Shown: positions 37,265 to 46,058, counted from the first letter of the stretch. The stretch is DNA of 64,000 bases from Erysipelothrix anatis (GCF_009828745.1 NZ_WTSX01000002.1:1-64000), one strand, 5' to 3'. Notes: generated from the letters alone by a model not told the origin. Numbers and translations: made by a program.

Positions 37265-37720
37265 TTATGACGTTTTCTTATTGAGTTCGCCATTAAGAAT
37301 TCTCATCACAAGACGATAGAACACCTCAATCATAACGATCGCAAAGGCCATGGTCATCGAGATTGTAAAGGTCTTCATCAGCAATTCAACGCCACGGATG
37401 TACTCAGCACTTACAAAGCTTTGGATTGCTTGGTAAGCTGAAATACCTGGAACTAATGGAAAAATACCTGGTAAATTAAATACTGTTGTTGGCATTCTCA
37501 ATTTTCTTGCGAACATAATCGCACAAATTGAAACCGCTACTGAACCAGCAAATACAGAAATGTATGTATTATAGCCTATAAGGAGCAAATACCAATTCAC
37601 GATCCATCCAACCATGCCTGTGATTCCACAGTGGATGAGCACACGACGTGGTGCATTAACAATTATTCCAAAACCCAATGAACTTACGAAACTTGTTACT
37701 ACTTGAATTAGGAAAGCCAT
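37265..37720 (-). CDS. Threonine/serine exporter, small subunit (DUF3815, ThrE C-terminal type)
   Basis: A 151-residue membrane protein with about five helices, matching the DUF3815 half of the ThrE exporter family: FAGSVAVSICAIMFARKLRMPTTVFNLPGIFPLVPG (positions about 57-92) is the signature. It pairs with the upstream larger subunit, whose stop overlaps its start by one base. Together they form the split version of the ThrE amino acid exporter. The substrate is inferred from the family. Confidence 0.88.
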   Translation of the reverse strand: MAFLIQVVTSFVSSLGFGIIVNAPRRVLIHCGITGMVGWIVNWYLLLIGYNTYISVFAGSVAVSICAIMFARKLRMPTTVFNLPGIFPLVPGISAYQAIQSFVSAEYIRGVELLMKTFTISMTMAFAIVMIEVFYRLVMRILNGELNKKTS

Positions 37721-38478
37721 TAGAACACCACCCCACTCATAACGCCGGCACCAATCATCGCAGCAATCATCATAGCTTCAACCAAGAAAATTGTTCCTGA
37801 AATTGTGTTTCCAACAAGGAAGTCACGAATCGAGTTCATAATTTGGATTCCCGGTACAAAAATGATGATACTTCCAATTATCACTGTGTCTACATTATGA
37901 ACAATTCCTATCTTTGCGCATACATTCGCAACGGTTGCAACTAGAAAAGCCGCTAAAAATTCTTGTAAAAACCGCACTTTGAGATACCGATTTGCCAGGT
38001 AGTAAAAAGCGTAACCAAGAGCACCAATCACAAATGTTAGTCCAAAATCTTTTGCCGACCCTTGGAAGATAATCATCATGCATGCACTAATAACACCTGA
38101 AACGATAACCCGTAACCATAAAGGAAAATCTGTTACGGTAGTACTAATTTCTTGCATCCGATCATAGAACTGAGGCACATCATAAATACCACTACTAAAT
38201 TGGCGGGATGCTTCGTTAACTTGAGCAATTTTCTCAACGTCTTGTTTTCGACTACTAATTCGTTTCATTTTTGTGCTTTCACCTTTATGTGTCGTCACAA
38301 AAATACCTGTAGGGATTACAAAACTCATCGCTTCGTTTGTGCCATACTCTACAGATAGAATACGATTCATTGTATCTTCGACACGGTGCATTTCGGCACC
38401 ATTCTCCATGAGGATTTTGCCAGCAAGGACACAAGTATCTAGTAGCATTTTTTCTTCGTGTGCGTTCATCCCATCCAC
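37720..38478 (-). CDS. Threonine/serine exporter, large subunit (DUF1212, ThrE N-terminal type)
   Basis: A 252-residue protein. The cytoplasmic N-terminal half (LLDTCVLAGKILMENGAEMHRVEDTMNRIL near the start, positions 11-40) is the DUF1212 signature, followed by about five transmembrane helices with IFVPGIQIMNSIRDFLVGNTISG. Many Gram-positives carry this as two adjacent genes rather than one fused ThrE. It is divergent from the padR gene with about 100 bases between. Confidence 0.9.
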   Translation of the reverse strand: MDGMNAHEEKMLLDTCVLAGKILMENGAEMHRVEDTMNRILSVEYGTNEAMSFVIPTGIFVTTHKGESTKMKRISSRKQDVEKIAQVNEASRQFSSGIYDVPQFYDRMQEISTTVTDFPLWLRVIVSGVISACMMIIFQGSAKDFGLTFVIGALGYAFYYLANRYLKVRFLQEFLAAFLVATVANVCAKIGIVHNVDTVIIGSIIIFVPGIQIMNSIRDFLVGNTISGTIFLVEAMMIAAMIGAGVMSGVVF

Positions 38479-38528
38479 CTCTTCTTACCGCTATTCTAAC
38501 ACTTTTTGATATTTTTTAAATAACTACC

Positions 38529-38557
38529 TTGCGTTACACAGTACTGTGTGATACATT
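38529..38557 (+). promoter_or_regulatory. Promoter and palindromic operator of the padR module
   Basis: Plus strand TTGCGT (38529-38534), 17-base spacer and TACATT (38552-38557). The spacer contains a perfect 14-bp palindrome ACACAGTACTGTGT at 38536-38549. A palindrome exactly between -35 and -10 is well placed for autorepression by the PadR protein encoded next. Confidence 0.75.
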
Positions 38558-38577
38558 GTTGTTAAGGCGGTGATGAT

Positions 38578-38895
38578 ATGAACACACAGTTTAAAAAGGG
38601 TGTTCTTGAATTATGCGTCCTTGCTTTATTATCGAAAAAGGAACATTACGGTTATGAAATAGTAAGTCGTGTTTCGGAAACAATTGAAGTTTCAGAAGGT
38701 ACAATCTATCCATTATTACGGCGCTTACGTAATGATGGTTACGTTACGACACATCTTGTTGAATCAACACAAGGACCTTCTCGAAAATACTACACACTAA
38801 CATTGCAAGGTCAAGCATATACAGAAACAATGATCAACGAATGGCTCTCATTTACGGGCCACGTTAACGAAATATTAGAAGGAGAAATTGTATGA
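38578..38895 (+). CDS. PadR-family transcriptional regulator
   Basis: A 105-residue winged-helix PadR (short PadR-s2 type): LELCVLALLSKKEHYGYEIV, then EVSEGTIYPLLRRLRNDGYV with the recognition helix, and GPSRKYYTLTLQGQ in the wing. Such regulators usually repress their own operon and release it on envelope or drug stress. Its stop overlaps the start of the DUF1700 gene by four bases. The palindrome in its promoter is the likely binding site. Confidence 0.93.
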   Translation: MNTQFKKGVLELCVLALLSKKEHYGYEIVSRVSETIEVSEGTIYPLLRRLRNDGYVTTHLVESTQGPSRKYYTLTLQGQAYTETMINEWLSFTGHVNEILEGEIV

Positions 38896-39464
38896 CACGA
38901 AATGAATACTTATATATATTAAGAAAGAATCTACAATCACTCCCAATTGATGAAATTGATGACATTATCAATGATGTCGCAAGTCATTTTGACTTTGGGG
39001 TGGAAGAAGGAAAAAGCGAGGAGGAAGTTTCCAAACAATTGGGCGATCCAGTTGATATGGCCCGCCAATTCATTGGTGTAACGCCGAAACAACAATCTTA
39101 TGCCTATACCCAACCATCAAAAAGTTCGATTCCATCTTGGTTAAAGACATTAATAACTGTTTTCGCAGTACTATTTCTTGCACCACTTATCTTGAGCATT
39201 TATCTCTTGATTTTATCTTTTATTCTCGTAGGGATTTGCTTAATTATAGCTGCAGTCTTACTTTTACTTGCACCGGTTTTGGCTCCTCTTGCACCTGCAT
39301 TTGTCTCAATGCCATTGTCTTTTGCTAATGTTGTTTTACTGGTCTTAGGGTTCTCATTACTCGGTGTCGGTACAGCTTGGCTTTCAGTATTCGCTTTCCG
39401 TGGTTTTACAGTCTTAATTCGCAAAGGCTACTCAAGTCTCTCTCTTAGTTTGGAGGCGTTATAG
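38892..39464 (+). CDS. DUF1700 membrane protein
   Basis: A 190-residue protein. The N-terminal cytoplasmic module NEYLYILRKNLQSLPIDEIDDII...EEEVSKQLGDPVDMARQFI is the DUF1700/HAAS-type helical domain that often accompanies PadR regulators. It is followed by three or four membrane helices from about residue 75. In related operons such proteins are envelope-stress modulators. It is translationally coupled to padR and abuts the next gene. Confidence 0.88.
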   Translation: MTRNEYLYILRKNLQSLPIDEIDDIINDVASHFDFGVEEGKSEEEVSKQLGDPVDMARQFIGVTPKQQSYAYTQPSKSSIPSWLKTLITVFAVLFLAPLILSIYLLILSFILVGICLIIAAVLLLLAPVLAPLAPAFVSMPLSFANVVLLVLGFSLLGVGTAWLSVFAFRGFTVLIRKGYSSLSLSLEAL

Positions 39465-40331
39465 ATGAAACGTTCTGCGAAACGTCTTTGGATTCCTGTA
39501 GTCATGGTAATTGTCGGACTAATATTCACAGGAATCGGGATGACATCACTGATTACTGGGGTTGTAAACACTACATTTAAACCTGAAATTGTCGACACCA
39601 ATTTCCAAACTGAAACTTTCCAACTCAATGCATTAGATTCGAACTTTACGATTAAAACGAATAATATCAATAATGTCTGGATAACGTTCGATGACTCCAA
39701 ACCCTATGGTGGAGAGGCTACTGGTGACTTGAGCGAATTTAAAGTCACAGAATCATCAAATACTACGACGATTCAAACCGCACGTGATATTTGTGCAATT
39801 ACTTTTACTGGATGCTTCAAATCAAATTTTGATCACATCACATTGAATCTTCCTGAATCATATACTGGTTCAATTACTGTAAATGGTCTCGTACAGAATG
39901 TATCGGTCCACTCACAATCACTAACGACGTTAAGAAGTCTTGATATTAATGCCTTGAATACTCACGTTGAAATTCAAAACATTGATGCTAAAACTGAATT
40001 GAACGCTATGAATTTGGATGTTTCTCTATTTAATGTTTCTGGTCGTACTGAAGTAAATAGTATAAACAGCAAAAATGAAGTTTCAGAATTTCAACGACCA
40101 CTCTTTATGGACGTAAATGGAATGAACTCTACAGTAACAATAGCTGATCCAACTGGTGAATTGGGCTATCATGTCTCGTTCGAGAGTTTAGCAACTTCTT
40201 TCTCAGATAAACAAGCGGGAATAGAGCGGGATCGATTCTTCAGTTCAGGACAACCAATTATTAAAAACACTTCGAACAATTTATTAACACTTGAGCTCGA
40301 TGGGCTTAACCAGTCTGTCGTTGTCCGTTAA
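39465..40331 (+). CDS. DUF4097-like membrane-anchored beta-repeat protein
   Basis: A 288-residue protein with one N-terminal membrane helix (about 8-30) and a long extracytoplasmic region of short beta strands with regular spacing, such as INGLVQNVSV, INALNTHVEI, LNAMNLDVSL and VNGMNSTVTI. This parallel beta-helix pattern fits DUF4097/LiaG-like proteins found in PadR-DUF1700 operons. It starts immediately after the DUF1700 stop. It is thought to act in envelope stress sensing or response; the ligand is unknown. Confidence 0.75.
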   Translation: MKRSAKRLWIPVVMVIVGLIFTGIGMTSLITGVVNTTFKPEIVDTNFQTETFQLNALDSNFTIKTNNINNVWITFDDSKPYGGEATGDLSEFKVTESSNTTTIQTARDICAITFTGCFKSNFDHITLNLPESYTGSITVNGLVQNVSVHSQSLTTLRSLDINALNTHVEIQNIDAKTELNAMNLDVSLFNVSGRTEVNSINSKNEVSEFQRPLFMDVNGMNSTVTIADPTGELGYHVSFESLATSFSDKQAGIERDRFFSSGQPIIKNTSNNLLTLELDGLNQSVVVR

Positions 40332-40337
40332 AAATTA

Positions 40338-40366
40338 AGAACGCCTTGAGTAAGGCGTTCTTTTTT
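40338..40366. terminator. Terminator between DUF4097 gene and the ABC operon
   Basis: A 10-bp stem AGAACGCCTT/AAGGCGTTCT with a GAGT loop followed by TTTTTT on the plus strand, for the padR operon. The opposite strand has a looser T tract that may serve the converging ABC operon. Confidence 0.9.
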
Positions 40367-41039
40367 AGTGTTGGTCACGGTTTAAATAGTTTAATTTGAT
40401 TTTTAATGGTCTTTCTGTTTTATCAATAGTGTATTTCACGTAAATCACAGCAGCAACTCCTATTATTGCAAAAATACTATTGCGAAGTATCTCGTTATCT
40501 ACTTTTAGAACATATGTTGCAGCAATTAGAATTAAACACAATGGGATTCCCGAGATTGGATTTTTCTCTGAAAATAATATTATTTGTATTCGACCACGAA
40601 TGAATATTCTAACAATTGCTAACAGCAGCAGGCTCACGATGATTGATGAAATCTTGACCTGGGTCATACTCTTTGGAAATACAAGCCACACTGTCCCTGC
40701 AATTGTTATGCCAAATGCCATTTCTATCTGTGTCACATAACGCATCATCATTGAGAACATCGTTTTTTTGGATACGCCCTGATTTAACCATAATGCCTGC
40801 ATTGCTAGTGATAACTTTGGATCGATGAAATTCTTCACTGCTCGCACTAATATCAGATACATGATTATTATCACACCCAACAATAAATATGGCACAAGAT
40901 ATTGAAAACTTTTGAAATCGTCATAGAAAACTTGAAATGGCCAGATCAAGATTGAGGTGAACACTGCCGGGAGCAGTAAGAACCCTACTCCAAAACGAAC
41001 TGGATGTATTTTTATGTATCGATTGAAATGTTTCTCCAT
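40365..41039 (-). CDS. ABC-2-like membrane protein, paralogue 5 of tandem set
   Basis: A 224-residue protein with about six transmembrane helices. The start at 41039 is chosen because GGGAGG lies 11 bases upstream and outside the previous gene, and it gives the same length as its paralogues; the longer in-frame reading starts inside the upstream gene. After the second helix it has the shared MQALWLNQGVSKKTMF motif, and it ends LKIKLNYLNRDQH like the others. It is the last gene of the GntR-led operon. It is probably a half-permease partner of one of the two ATPases. Confidence 0.78.
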   Translation of the reverse strand: MEKHFNRYIKIHPVRFGVGFLLLPAVFTSILIWPFQVFYDDFKSFQYLVPYLLLGVIIIMYLILVRAVKNFIDPKLSLAMQALWLNQGVSKKTMFSMMMRYVTQIEMAFGITIAGTVWLVFPKSMTQVKISSIIVSLLLLAIVRIFIRGRIQIILFSEKNPISGIPLCLILIAATYVLKVDNEILRNSIFAIIGVAAVIYVKYTIDKTERPLKIKLNYLNRDQH

Positions 41040-41064
41040 AGACGCAATAGCCTCCCTATATTCG

Positions 41065-41739
41065 TTAATTATTTTCAGAAACATAGTTTGCTTCAATATC
41101 GTATCGAAGCCGCAATTTTGAAATTATATAAAGAAGATATGCAATCATAATTAAGATCATGACAATTAAAATCTGTTGTCGCACCATTATAAACTCTAAA
41201 ATATACTGTACTATGGAAATTGCAATCAGTACATGTAATGGGGAGATATGGATTAGTTTCTCTTCCACCAAAATCGACAAGAGAATCCAACGCAACACCA
41301 GTAACCGTAGTAGTAGAATGCTGCCGACTGTTATCACAATTATTTTAATATCGAGTATTGTAACTATGCCAGGATAAAATAATAAGGTAGTTATGATGAA
41401 AGAAAGTAATTGCGCCCATTCAAGCCAATAGATAGTTAATTTTAGTTGTCTGTAAATTTCAGTTTTTGTGAATCCCTGATTGACGAGTAGGTTTTGCATG
41501 CCTTCATCCAGTCGTATTTTACCAAAACTCACGACAGAGGATGAAATAGTACTATATCCCACAGCAAACACCATGAGGGTTGCAATACACAGAGATGGAA
41601 ACGCAGATACAGTCGGAGCTACAATTTGAAAGGAAGCAACAAACAATAACGAAAGTATAAACATGATACCCATAACTAATGACGTTCGACCGGCTCTTCC
41701 ACTATTAAAGTAATGGGCAAGCCTTAGTTCTTTTCCCAT
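41065..41739 (-). CDS. ABC-2-like membrane protein, paralogue 4 of tandem set
   Basis: A 224-residue protein with six predicted membrane helices. The shared cytoplasmic motif reads MQNLLVNQGFTKTEIYRQ, following the second helix. The C-terminus LRYDIEANYVSENN resembles the YLxxDI ends of its neighbours. It starts after AGGAGGAAATT, ten bases past the preceding stop. No individual function can be assigned. It is one of five consecutive homologous genes of similar size. Confidence 0.78.
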   Translation of the reverse strand: MGKELRLAHYFNSGRAGRTSLVMGIMFILSLLFVASFQIVAPTVSAFPSLCIATLMVFAVGYSTISSSVVSFGKIRLDEGMQNLLVNQGFTKTEIYRQLKLTIYWLEWAQLLSFIITTLLFYPGIVTILDIKIIVITVGSILLLRLLVLRWILLSILVEEKLIHISPLHVLIAISIVQYILEFIMVRQQILIVMILIMIAYLLYIISKLRLRYDIEANYVSENN

Positions 41740-41748
41740 AATTTCCTC

Positions 41749-42459
41749 CTAATCTACATCCATCCTAACAAACGCATCTTTCGACACTTTCCCTCGAATC
41801 GATAGCTTCACGACAATTGCCAGAATAATTACGCCATAGACTAGAGGTACCATTATATTTCGTTGAAGATCTGTCAATTTCAGTAACTTGCCAAGACTGT
41901 TCAAAACTTCATACCCGAAGAATAGTATCACCACCACCCCAACTTGCAGTATTTTTTCGAATGTTGTCTTATCATCTTCAGATTTAGTCCCATCCTTTAT
42001 TCCAAACACAAAGTATGGAATGAACATAAATACTAATATAGCTGATAAGATAATGACCACTAAGCCAGATAGTAAGCGTTGTTGAACCGGTACATTGTAA
42101 AACAATAGAAATCCCAAAGCTGTTGGTGGAATTAGCGCTAATGCAAGTTTTTTTAAATATATCTCGGCTGCGCGGTACATATCTTCTCTTTTCATCCCGA
42201 CACTTAACAGGTATGCTTGCATTTTGGGTTGAAGACTTGAAGAGAAAATAGTACCCGCCGCTCTTTGAACTAATAGAAATGGAACTCCAATCGATAGAAA
42301 CATAATTAAGTTGTTACCCTCAACTTCAACCACGTGATTTCCGACAACTTGATAGTCCTTAAACGTTGATACCATTCCTAATACGAATGAAATCATTAGA
42401 GACATGATTACTGTGAAACCAAATAAAGCAATGTGGTATTTTTTTAAGTATTGTTTCAT
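41749..42459 (-). CDS. ABC-2-like membrane protein, paralogue 3 of tandem set
   Basis: A 236-residue protein starting MKQYLKKYHIALFGF, with six predicted membrane helices. The shared motif is LQPKMQAYLLSVGMKREDMY after the second helix, and the C-terminus ends in RMDVD. The loop before helix 5 has a charged stretch (GIKDGTKSEDDKT) not seen in the other copies. It is placed within the same operon, 17 bases after the preceding stop. Confidence 0.78.
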   Translation of the reverse strand: MKQYLKKYHIALFGFTVIMSLMISFVLGMVSTFKDYQVVGNHVVEVEGNNLIMFLSIGVPFLLVQRAAGTIFSSSLQPKMQAYLLSVGMKREDMYRAAEIYLKKLALALIPPTALGFLLFYNVPVQQRLLSGLVVIILSAILVFMFIPYFVFGIKDGTKSEDDKTTFEKILQVGVVVILFFGYEVLNSLGKLLKLTDLQRNIMVPLVYGVIILAIVVKLSIRGKVSKDAFVRMDVD

Positions 42460-42476
42460 ATCACTTTTCCTTTCCC

Positions 42477-43157
42477 TTAAGAGATGTCACATTCAAGATA
42501 TGTTTTTCTGGGGTTTAAACTTCGAGTCATTCGGTGGATTGTTGTCCCAACTAGCATGACTAACATGATTAATATTAATGATACAGCCAATAAGTTCTTA
42601 TTGAGGTTATACGTTTCGACCAGAAAATCTATGCCATAGATTATCGACATAGTTACAATATATGCAGTGATGCTAAGCCATCGATCTTGCCCTGAAATTC
42701 TATCTTTAGCTATTTTTCCATTAGATAAGTCGTTACTTCCGTAATACAGACAAACAAGACCTAATAATAATGAGAGAATAACAACTAAAATTATTCCTTT
42801 AACTCTTAGCATCGGTTCTACGTCATAGAGTAATCCAAAACATACCCCAGTGACTGCAGTTGAAAGCCATAGTAAGCGATTCATTTGCCACTGATGTGCG
42901 GAAAAGATATCCTCTTTGGAGTGTCCCGCGCTTATTAGGTAAGACTGAAGTTCTAACGTAAGACTTTGGGATATAACATGTGCATTTGCTATAATCACAG
43001 TTACCGCAGGTATCACAATGGCCATGTACAACATTACAAACGAACTTCGTTCCACAGTCATACTCGATCCCAATCTTAAAACCATCATTATTAACACTAT
43101 TCCAATACTACTTCCAAAAAGTAAGAATGGATGCTTCATATTCAAATATTTTTTCAT
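42477..43157 (-). CDS. ABC-2-like membrane protein, paralogue 2 of tandem set
   Basis: A 226-residue protein starting MKKYLNMKHPFLLFG, with six predicted helices. The motif is LQSYLISAGHSKEDIFSA and the C-terminus is KTYLECDIS. It is closest in form to the upstream paralogue (KQSYLDADIG ending, YLxxxHP beginning), suggesting that these two are the most recent duplicates. It is a probable transport subunit of unknown substrate. Confidence 0.8.
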   Translation of the reverse strand: MKKYLNMKHPFLLFGSSIGIVLIMMVLRLGSSMTVERSSFVMLYMAIVIPAVTVIIANAHVISQSLTLELQSYLISAGHSKEDIFSAHQWQMNRLLWLSTAVTGVCFGLLYDVEPMLRVKGIILVVILSLLLGLVCLYYGSNDLSNGKIAKDRISGQDRWLSITAYIVTMSIIYGIDFLVETYNLNKNLLAVSLILIMLVMLVGTTIHRMTRSLNPRKTYLECDIS

Positions 43158-43174
43158 ATCGCAGTCTTCCTTCC

Positions 43175-43852
43175 TTAACCAATGTCAGCATCTAGATAGC
43201 TTTGCTTTGCATTCAGCCCATTTCCGTTGCTCTTTAACATGCAATAAATAAGATATCCAACAGCTACAAACCAAACGAATATCATTCTGTCTTGATGGGA
43301 TACCTTTGCGTAGCGCAAGAGTAGTGCAATCAAGCCCAGCATTAGAAATGTGATGACAGATTTACGCTGATTCGCATGCTCATCACTCGCTACACTCATA
43401 AGATTACCAATTACTGCGTTCGCCAGTAATATGTGAACGATACATTGAACAACTAACATTGCCACTGCAAGCATGACTCGCACAACACTCACTGGTCCGC
43501 CATAGGAAAATAAAAGGAGCATACTGTTAAATCCACTCGATATCATTGCATGCACGTAAATATATTTCCGAAACTCGTCTACGATTTCTTTTTTTGGAAT
43601 ACCTGCCCCCACTATGTAATTCTGCATATCAAGTGTCAGTGAGCGGTTACGTATATTCTCACACATCGCATAAACAATAAACGGTGCGACTAAAACCTGT
43701 CCAAGGACCTCAAAATAAGCTATATGGTCTTCTGGAAGTCCGCTAGGTATACTTATCAAAATCAAAAGTTGTATCGTTATCGAACTCACAACCGTAAAAG
43801 GGATAATACTAAGAACGCTGTAGGGATGACGAATGCGTAGGTAAGAATACAT
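43175..43852 (-). CDS. ABC-2-like membrane protein, paralogue 1 of tandem set
   Basis: A 225-residue protein starting MYSYLRIRHPYSVLS, with six predicted helices. The motif is MQNYIVGAGIPKKEIVDE and the C-terminus is KQSYLDADIG. ATG at 43852 follows AGGAGGGAACTG at a good distance; a GTG one codon earlier is possible. It is the first permease gene after the second ATPase gene, with a 15-base gap. Confidence 0.8.
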   Translation of the reverse strand: MYSYLRIRHPYSVLSIIPFTVVSSITIQLLILISIPSGLPEDHIAYFEVLGQVLVAPFIVYAMCENIRNRSLTLDMQNYIVGAGIPKKEIVDEFRKYIYVHAMISSGFNSMLLLFSYGGPVSVVRVMLAVAMLVVQCIVHILLANAVIGNLMSVASDEHANQRKSVITFLMLGLIALLLRYAKVSHQDRMIFVWFVAVGYLIYCMLKSNGNGLNAKQSYLDADIG

Positions 43853-43867
43853 CACAGTTCCCTCCTG

Positions 43868-44707
43868 TCATTTTGTCATAAATCGACGTGTTGGTTTCCG
43901 TTCAAGATAGTACATTATTTTCTCTAGAGATAATAGTTCAAGGTTATCAAGAGAATTATTTATATGTGTATCAATTAATGCTTGCGTTCCGAATTCATGG
44001 CGCCATGTATTAATAACACCTGCCAAAGGTACGTCATCAGCATCTCCTTGCCAAAGCTTGAACCGCTCGATAATTTCGATCGGAGCTGCATCGAATTGAA
44101 TCTGACCTTCTTTGAAGTAGATGATACGGTCTGCAATCCGCTCAAAATCTTCAACATTATTGGTAGCTACTACGACCGTTTTTGATTCATCGATGAGGTA
44201 ATCCTGTATTCCGGAAATTGTGTCATTTAAGGACTTAGTGTCCAAACCAAGCGTTGGTTCGTCTAAAAGCCAAACATCTGCATTTACAGCTTGAACAGTC
44301 GCAAACATAAGCATGCGAGATTGCCCTTTCGATAAGTCATTTACTTTGATATTGATAGGTATCTTATAGTTCGCTATTTTCTCATACCAGGTTTTTTTAT
44401 CGTAGGTTCGATAGATTACACTTAGTATGTCGTGGATTGTATAGGAGTTTGCATCGCTTGGAAATGGCGTTTTATCCGGCATATATGCAACTGTATGATT
44501 TTTTATATATTCTGAATAGGCGAGGTCATCATATGTAATGCTCCCACCATTCGGCTCTAGTATTCCTGCCATGACCTTTAGTGTCGTGGACTTACCTTTT
44601 CCATTTTTCCCCGCAAGTAAAACTAGTTCGCCTTGATGTATTGCAAAGTTAAGGGGACCAATTGTAATAGCATCTCTTTCTTTAATTAGTTCGTTTAGTT
44701 TAATCAC
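43868..44707 (-). CDS. ABC transporter ATP-binding protein (second of two)
   Basis: A 279-residue ATPase. Walker A is LAGKNGKGKSTTLK near 34, the signature is LSKGQSRML near 144, Walker B is DVWLLDEPTLGLD near 165, and the switch histidine position is replaced by asparagine in VVVATNNVEDF. It starts with GTG after GGAGG, overlapping the upstream ATPase gene by eight bases, so the two are probably made in equal amounts and may heterodimerise. The C-terminal 80 residues are specific to this protein. The loss of the H-loop histidine hints at an asymmetric dimer. Confidence 0.9.
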   Translation of the reverse strand: MIKLNELIKERDAITIGPLNFAIHQGELVLLAGKNGKGKSTTLKVMAGILEPNGGSITYDDLAYSEYIKNHTVAYMPDKTPFPSDANSYTIHDILSVIYRTYDKKTWYEKIANYKIPINIKVNDLSKGQSRMLMFATVQAVNADVWLLDEPTLGLDTKSLNDTISGIQDYLIDESKTVVVATNNVEDFERIADRIIYFKEGQIQFDAAPIEIIERFKLWQGDADDVPLAGVINTWRHEFGTQALIDTHINNSLDNLELLSLEKIMYYLERKPTRRFMTK

Positions 44708-45437
44708 GTTGAATTCCTCCTTGCATCAGCTCAACAAAACTTTCTACAGTTATCTTGTCAAAATTTACATTTCTCAATTCCAAAAGATTTTTAGCTTGGT
44801 CTTGAAATGATTCAATATCAGTAAACATTAGCATTTGACCTTGTTCTACATATGCGACAAAATCAATCATTGAACTCAATTCACGGACGAGGTGTGTTGA
44901 GATAATGGCGGTGGCATTATGTTCGAATACATAATCATAGAGATCTTCCATGATCTCCAGCCGGGTGGCTGGATCAATCCCTGTCGTCGGTTCATCAAAT
45001 ACTAGTAGTTTTGCATTATGAGATAGTGCAAGGGCCATTAAGAACCGCTGTTGCAATCCATAGGACAACGTTTTAATTTTCTTGTCCAATCGCAACTCGT
45101 ATTTCTGTGAATAGAACTCAAAGGCTGTTTCGTTCCACGTATCTTTATAAACAGCTTTCATAATTTTTAGGACTGCATTGGCCGTGAGATTATCGTTAAA
45201 AGGAAATGTGTCCGGTATATACGCTAAGGTTGATCTGAAATCCACGACTCCATCAAACGCCACACTTCCTTGTTTATTATCACGATTTCCCATGAGCATC
45301 TTGATGATTGTGGTTTTCCCAGATCCATTACCGCCAAAGAGGCCCAAGATTCCTTGTGGTAATGTAAAAGATATCGGTCCAATTTGAAGTAATTGATATT
45401 CTTTTTTTATGTCGTGTACTACAAGCCCCTTATTCAT
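44700..45437 (-). CDS. ABC transporter ATP-binding protein (first of two)
   Basis: A 245-residue ATPase. Walker A is LFGGNGSGKTTIIK, the signature is TLSYGLQQRFLMALAL, Walker B is LLVFDEPTTGID, and the switch histidine is present in ATAIISTHLVRE. It is similar to bacitracin/lantibiotic-type ATPases and YtrB. The start at 45437 is set by GGGGGAAACAAAT; its ATG overlaps the upstream stop (ATGAATAA). It is a full NBD, unlike the partner that lacks the H-loop histidine. Confidence 0.92.
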   Translation of the reverse strand: MNKGLVVHDIKKEYQLLQIGPISFTLPQGILGLFGGNGSGKTTIIKMLMGNRDNKQGSVAFDGVVDFRSTLAYIPDTFPFNDNLTANAVLKIMKAVYKDTWNETAFEFYSQKYELRLDKKIKTLSYGLQQRFLMALALSHNAKLLVFDEPTTGIDPATRLEIMEDLYDYVFEHNATAIISTHLVRELSSMIDFVAYVEQGQMLMFTDIESFQDQAKNLLELRNVNFDKITVESFVELMQGGIQRD

Positions 45438-46044
45438 ATTTGTTTCCCCCTTGGTTCCAAACCTGATATCGATTTTCTTTCCATTGCATATAAACTCCAA
45501 CAATTAGCGCTAAAGCCCCAATTACATAATTACGTGTCATCTGGAGATGCATTGTCATAGTATTGAAGAGATACATAGTAGTCACAATAATTGCTACGAT
45601 TGCAAATATCCCCTCCAATATTTTTCCTATAGTATCATTTTTCTTAACAGGAGTTTTATACAAACTCATCGATAAAAAGAAATAACCAAAGAAAACGAAT
45701 AATTGATTGAAAAAATTGAAGTAGTAATTAAATCCGAAGTAGATCCACGGTAGCTCGATTAGGGATGTTATAACAAGTGCAACTAGCGACGAAAATACTA
45801 TAGTTCCTAGGATGCGATCCCAAAGCGAAAGTGGCATTACTTCATAAAAATCATCAGTTGCTGGAGTCATATATATACCATACAAAATCAACCATTCTCC
45901 GGCACTTGTATAATAGTTTATTAATGATCTTTCCTGCACAAAGAACAAGGGTACTAAATGCAAAACATTGATTACTAAAACAATGATGACTATTCTTCGC
46001 CATTTATGTTTACTTTGAAGTAAATACTGTATTTGCCCGCTCAT
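45430..46044 (-). CDS. Membrane protein, probable ABC-2 permease subunit (GntR operon gene 3)
   Basis: A 204-residue protein with about five or six transmembrane helices. A possible coupling segment TDDFYEVMPLSLWDRILG lies after the second helix, resembling the PLSxxDRI segment of ABC-2 permeases. It does not share the MQxYL motif of the five downstream paralogues. The ribosome site AGGGGGAGAAGATA precedes ATG, and its stop overlaps the first ATPase gene. Substrate unknown. Confidence 0.75.
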   Translation of the reverse strand: MSGQIQYLLQSKHKWRRIVIIVLVINVLHLVPLFFVQERSLINYYTSAGEWLILYGIYMTPATDDFYEVMPLSLWDRILGTIVFSSLVALVITSLIELPWIYFGFNYYFNFFNQLFVFFGYFFLSMSLYKTPVKKNDTIGKILEGIFAIVAIIVTTMYLFNTMTMHLQMTRNYVIGALALIVGVYMQWKENRYQVWNQGGNKYE

Positions 46045-46058
46045 TATCTTCTCCCCCT

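Noticed and set aside
39465-40331. DUF4097-like protein as a surface adhesin
   Set aside because: No cell-wall sorting signal or choline-binding repeats; the beta-repeat pattern and PadR-DUF1700 context fit the envelope-stress family better.
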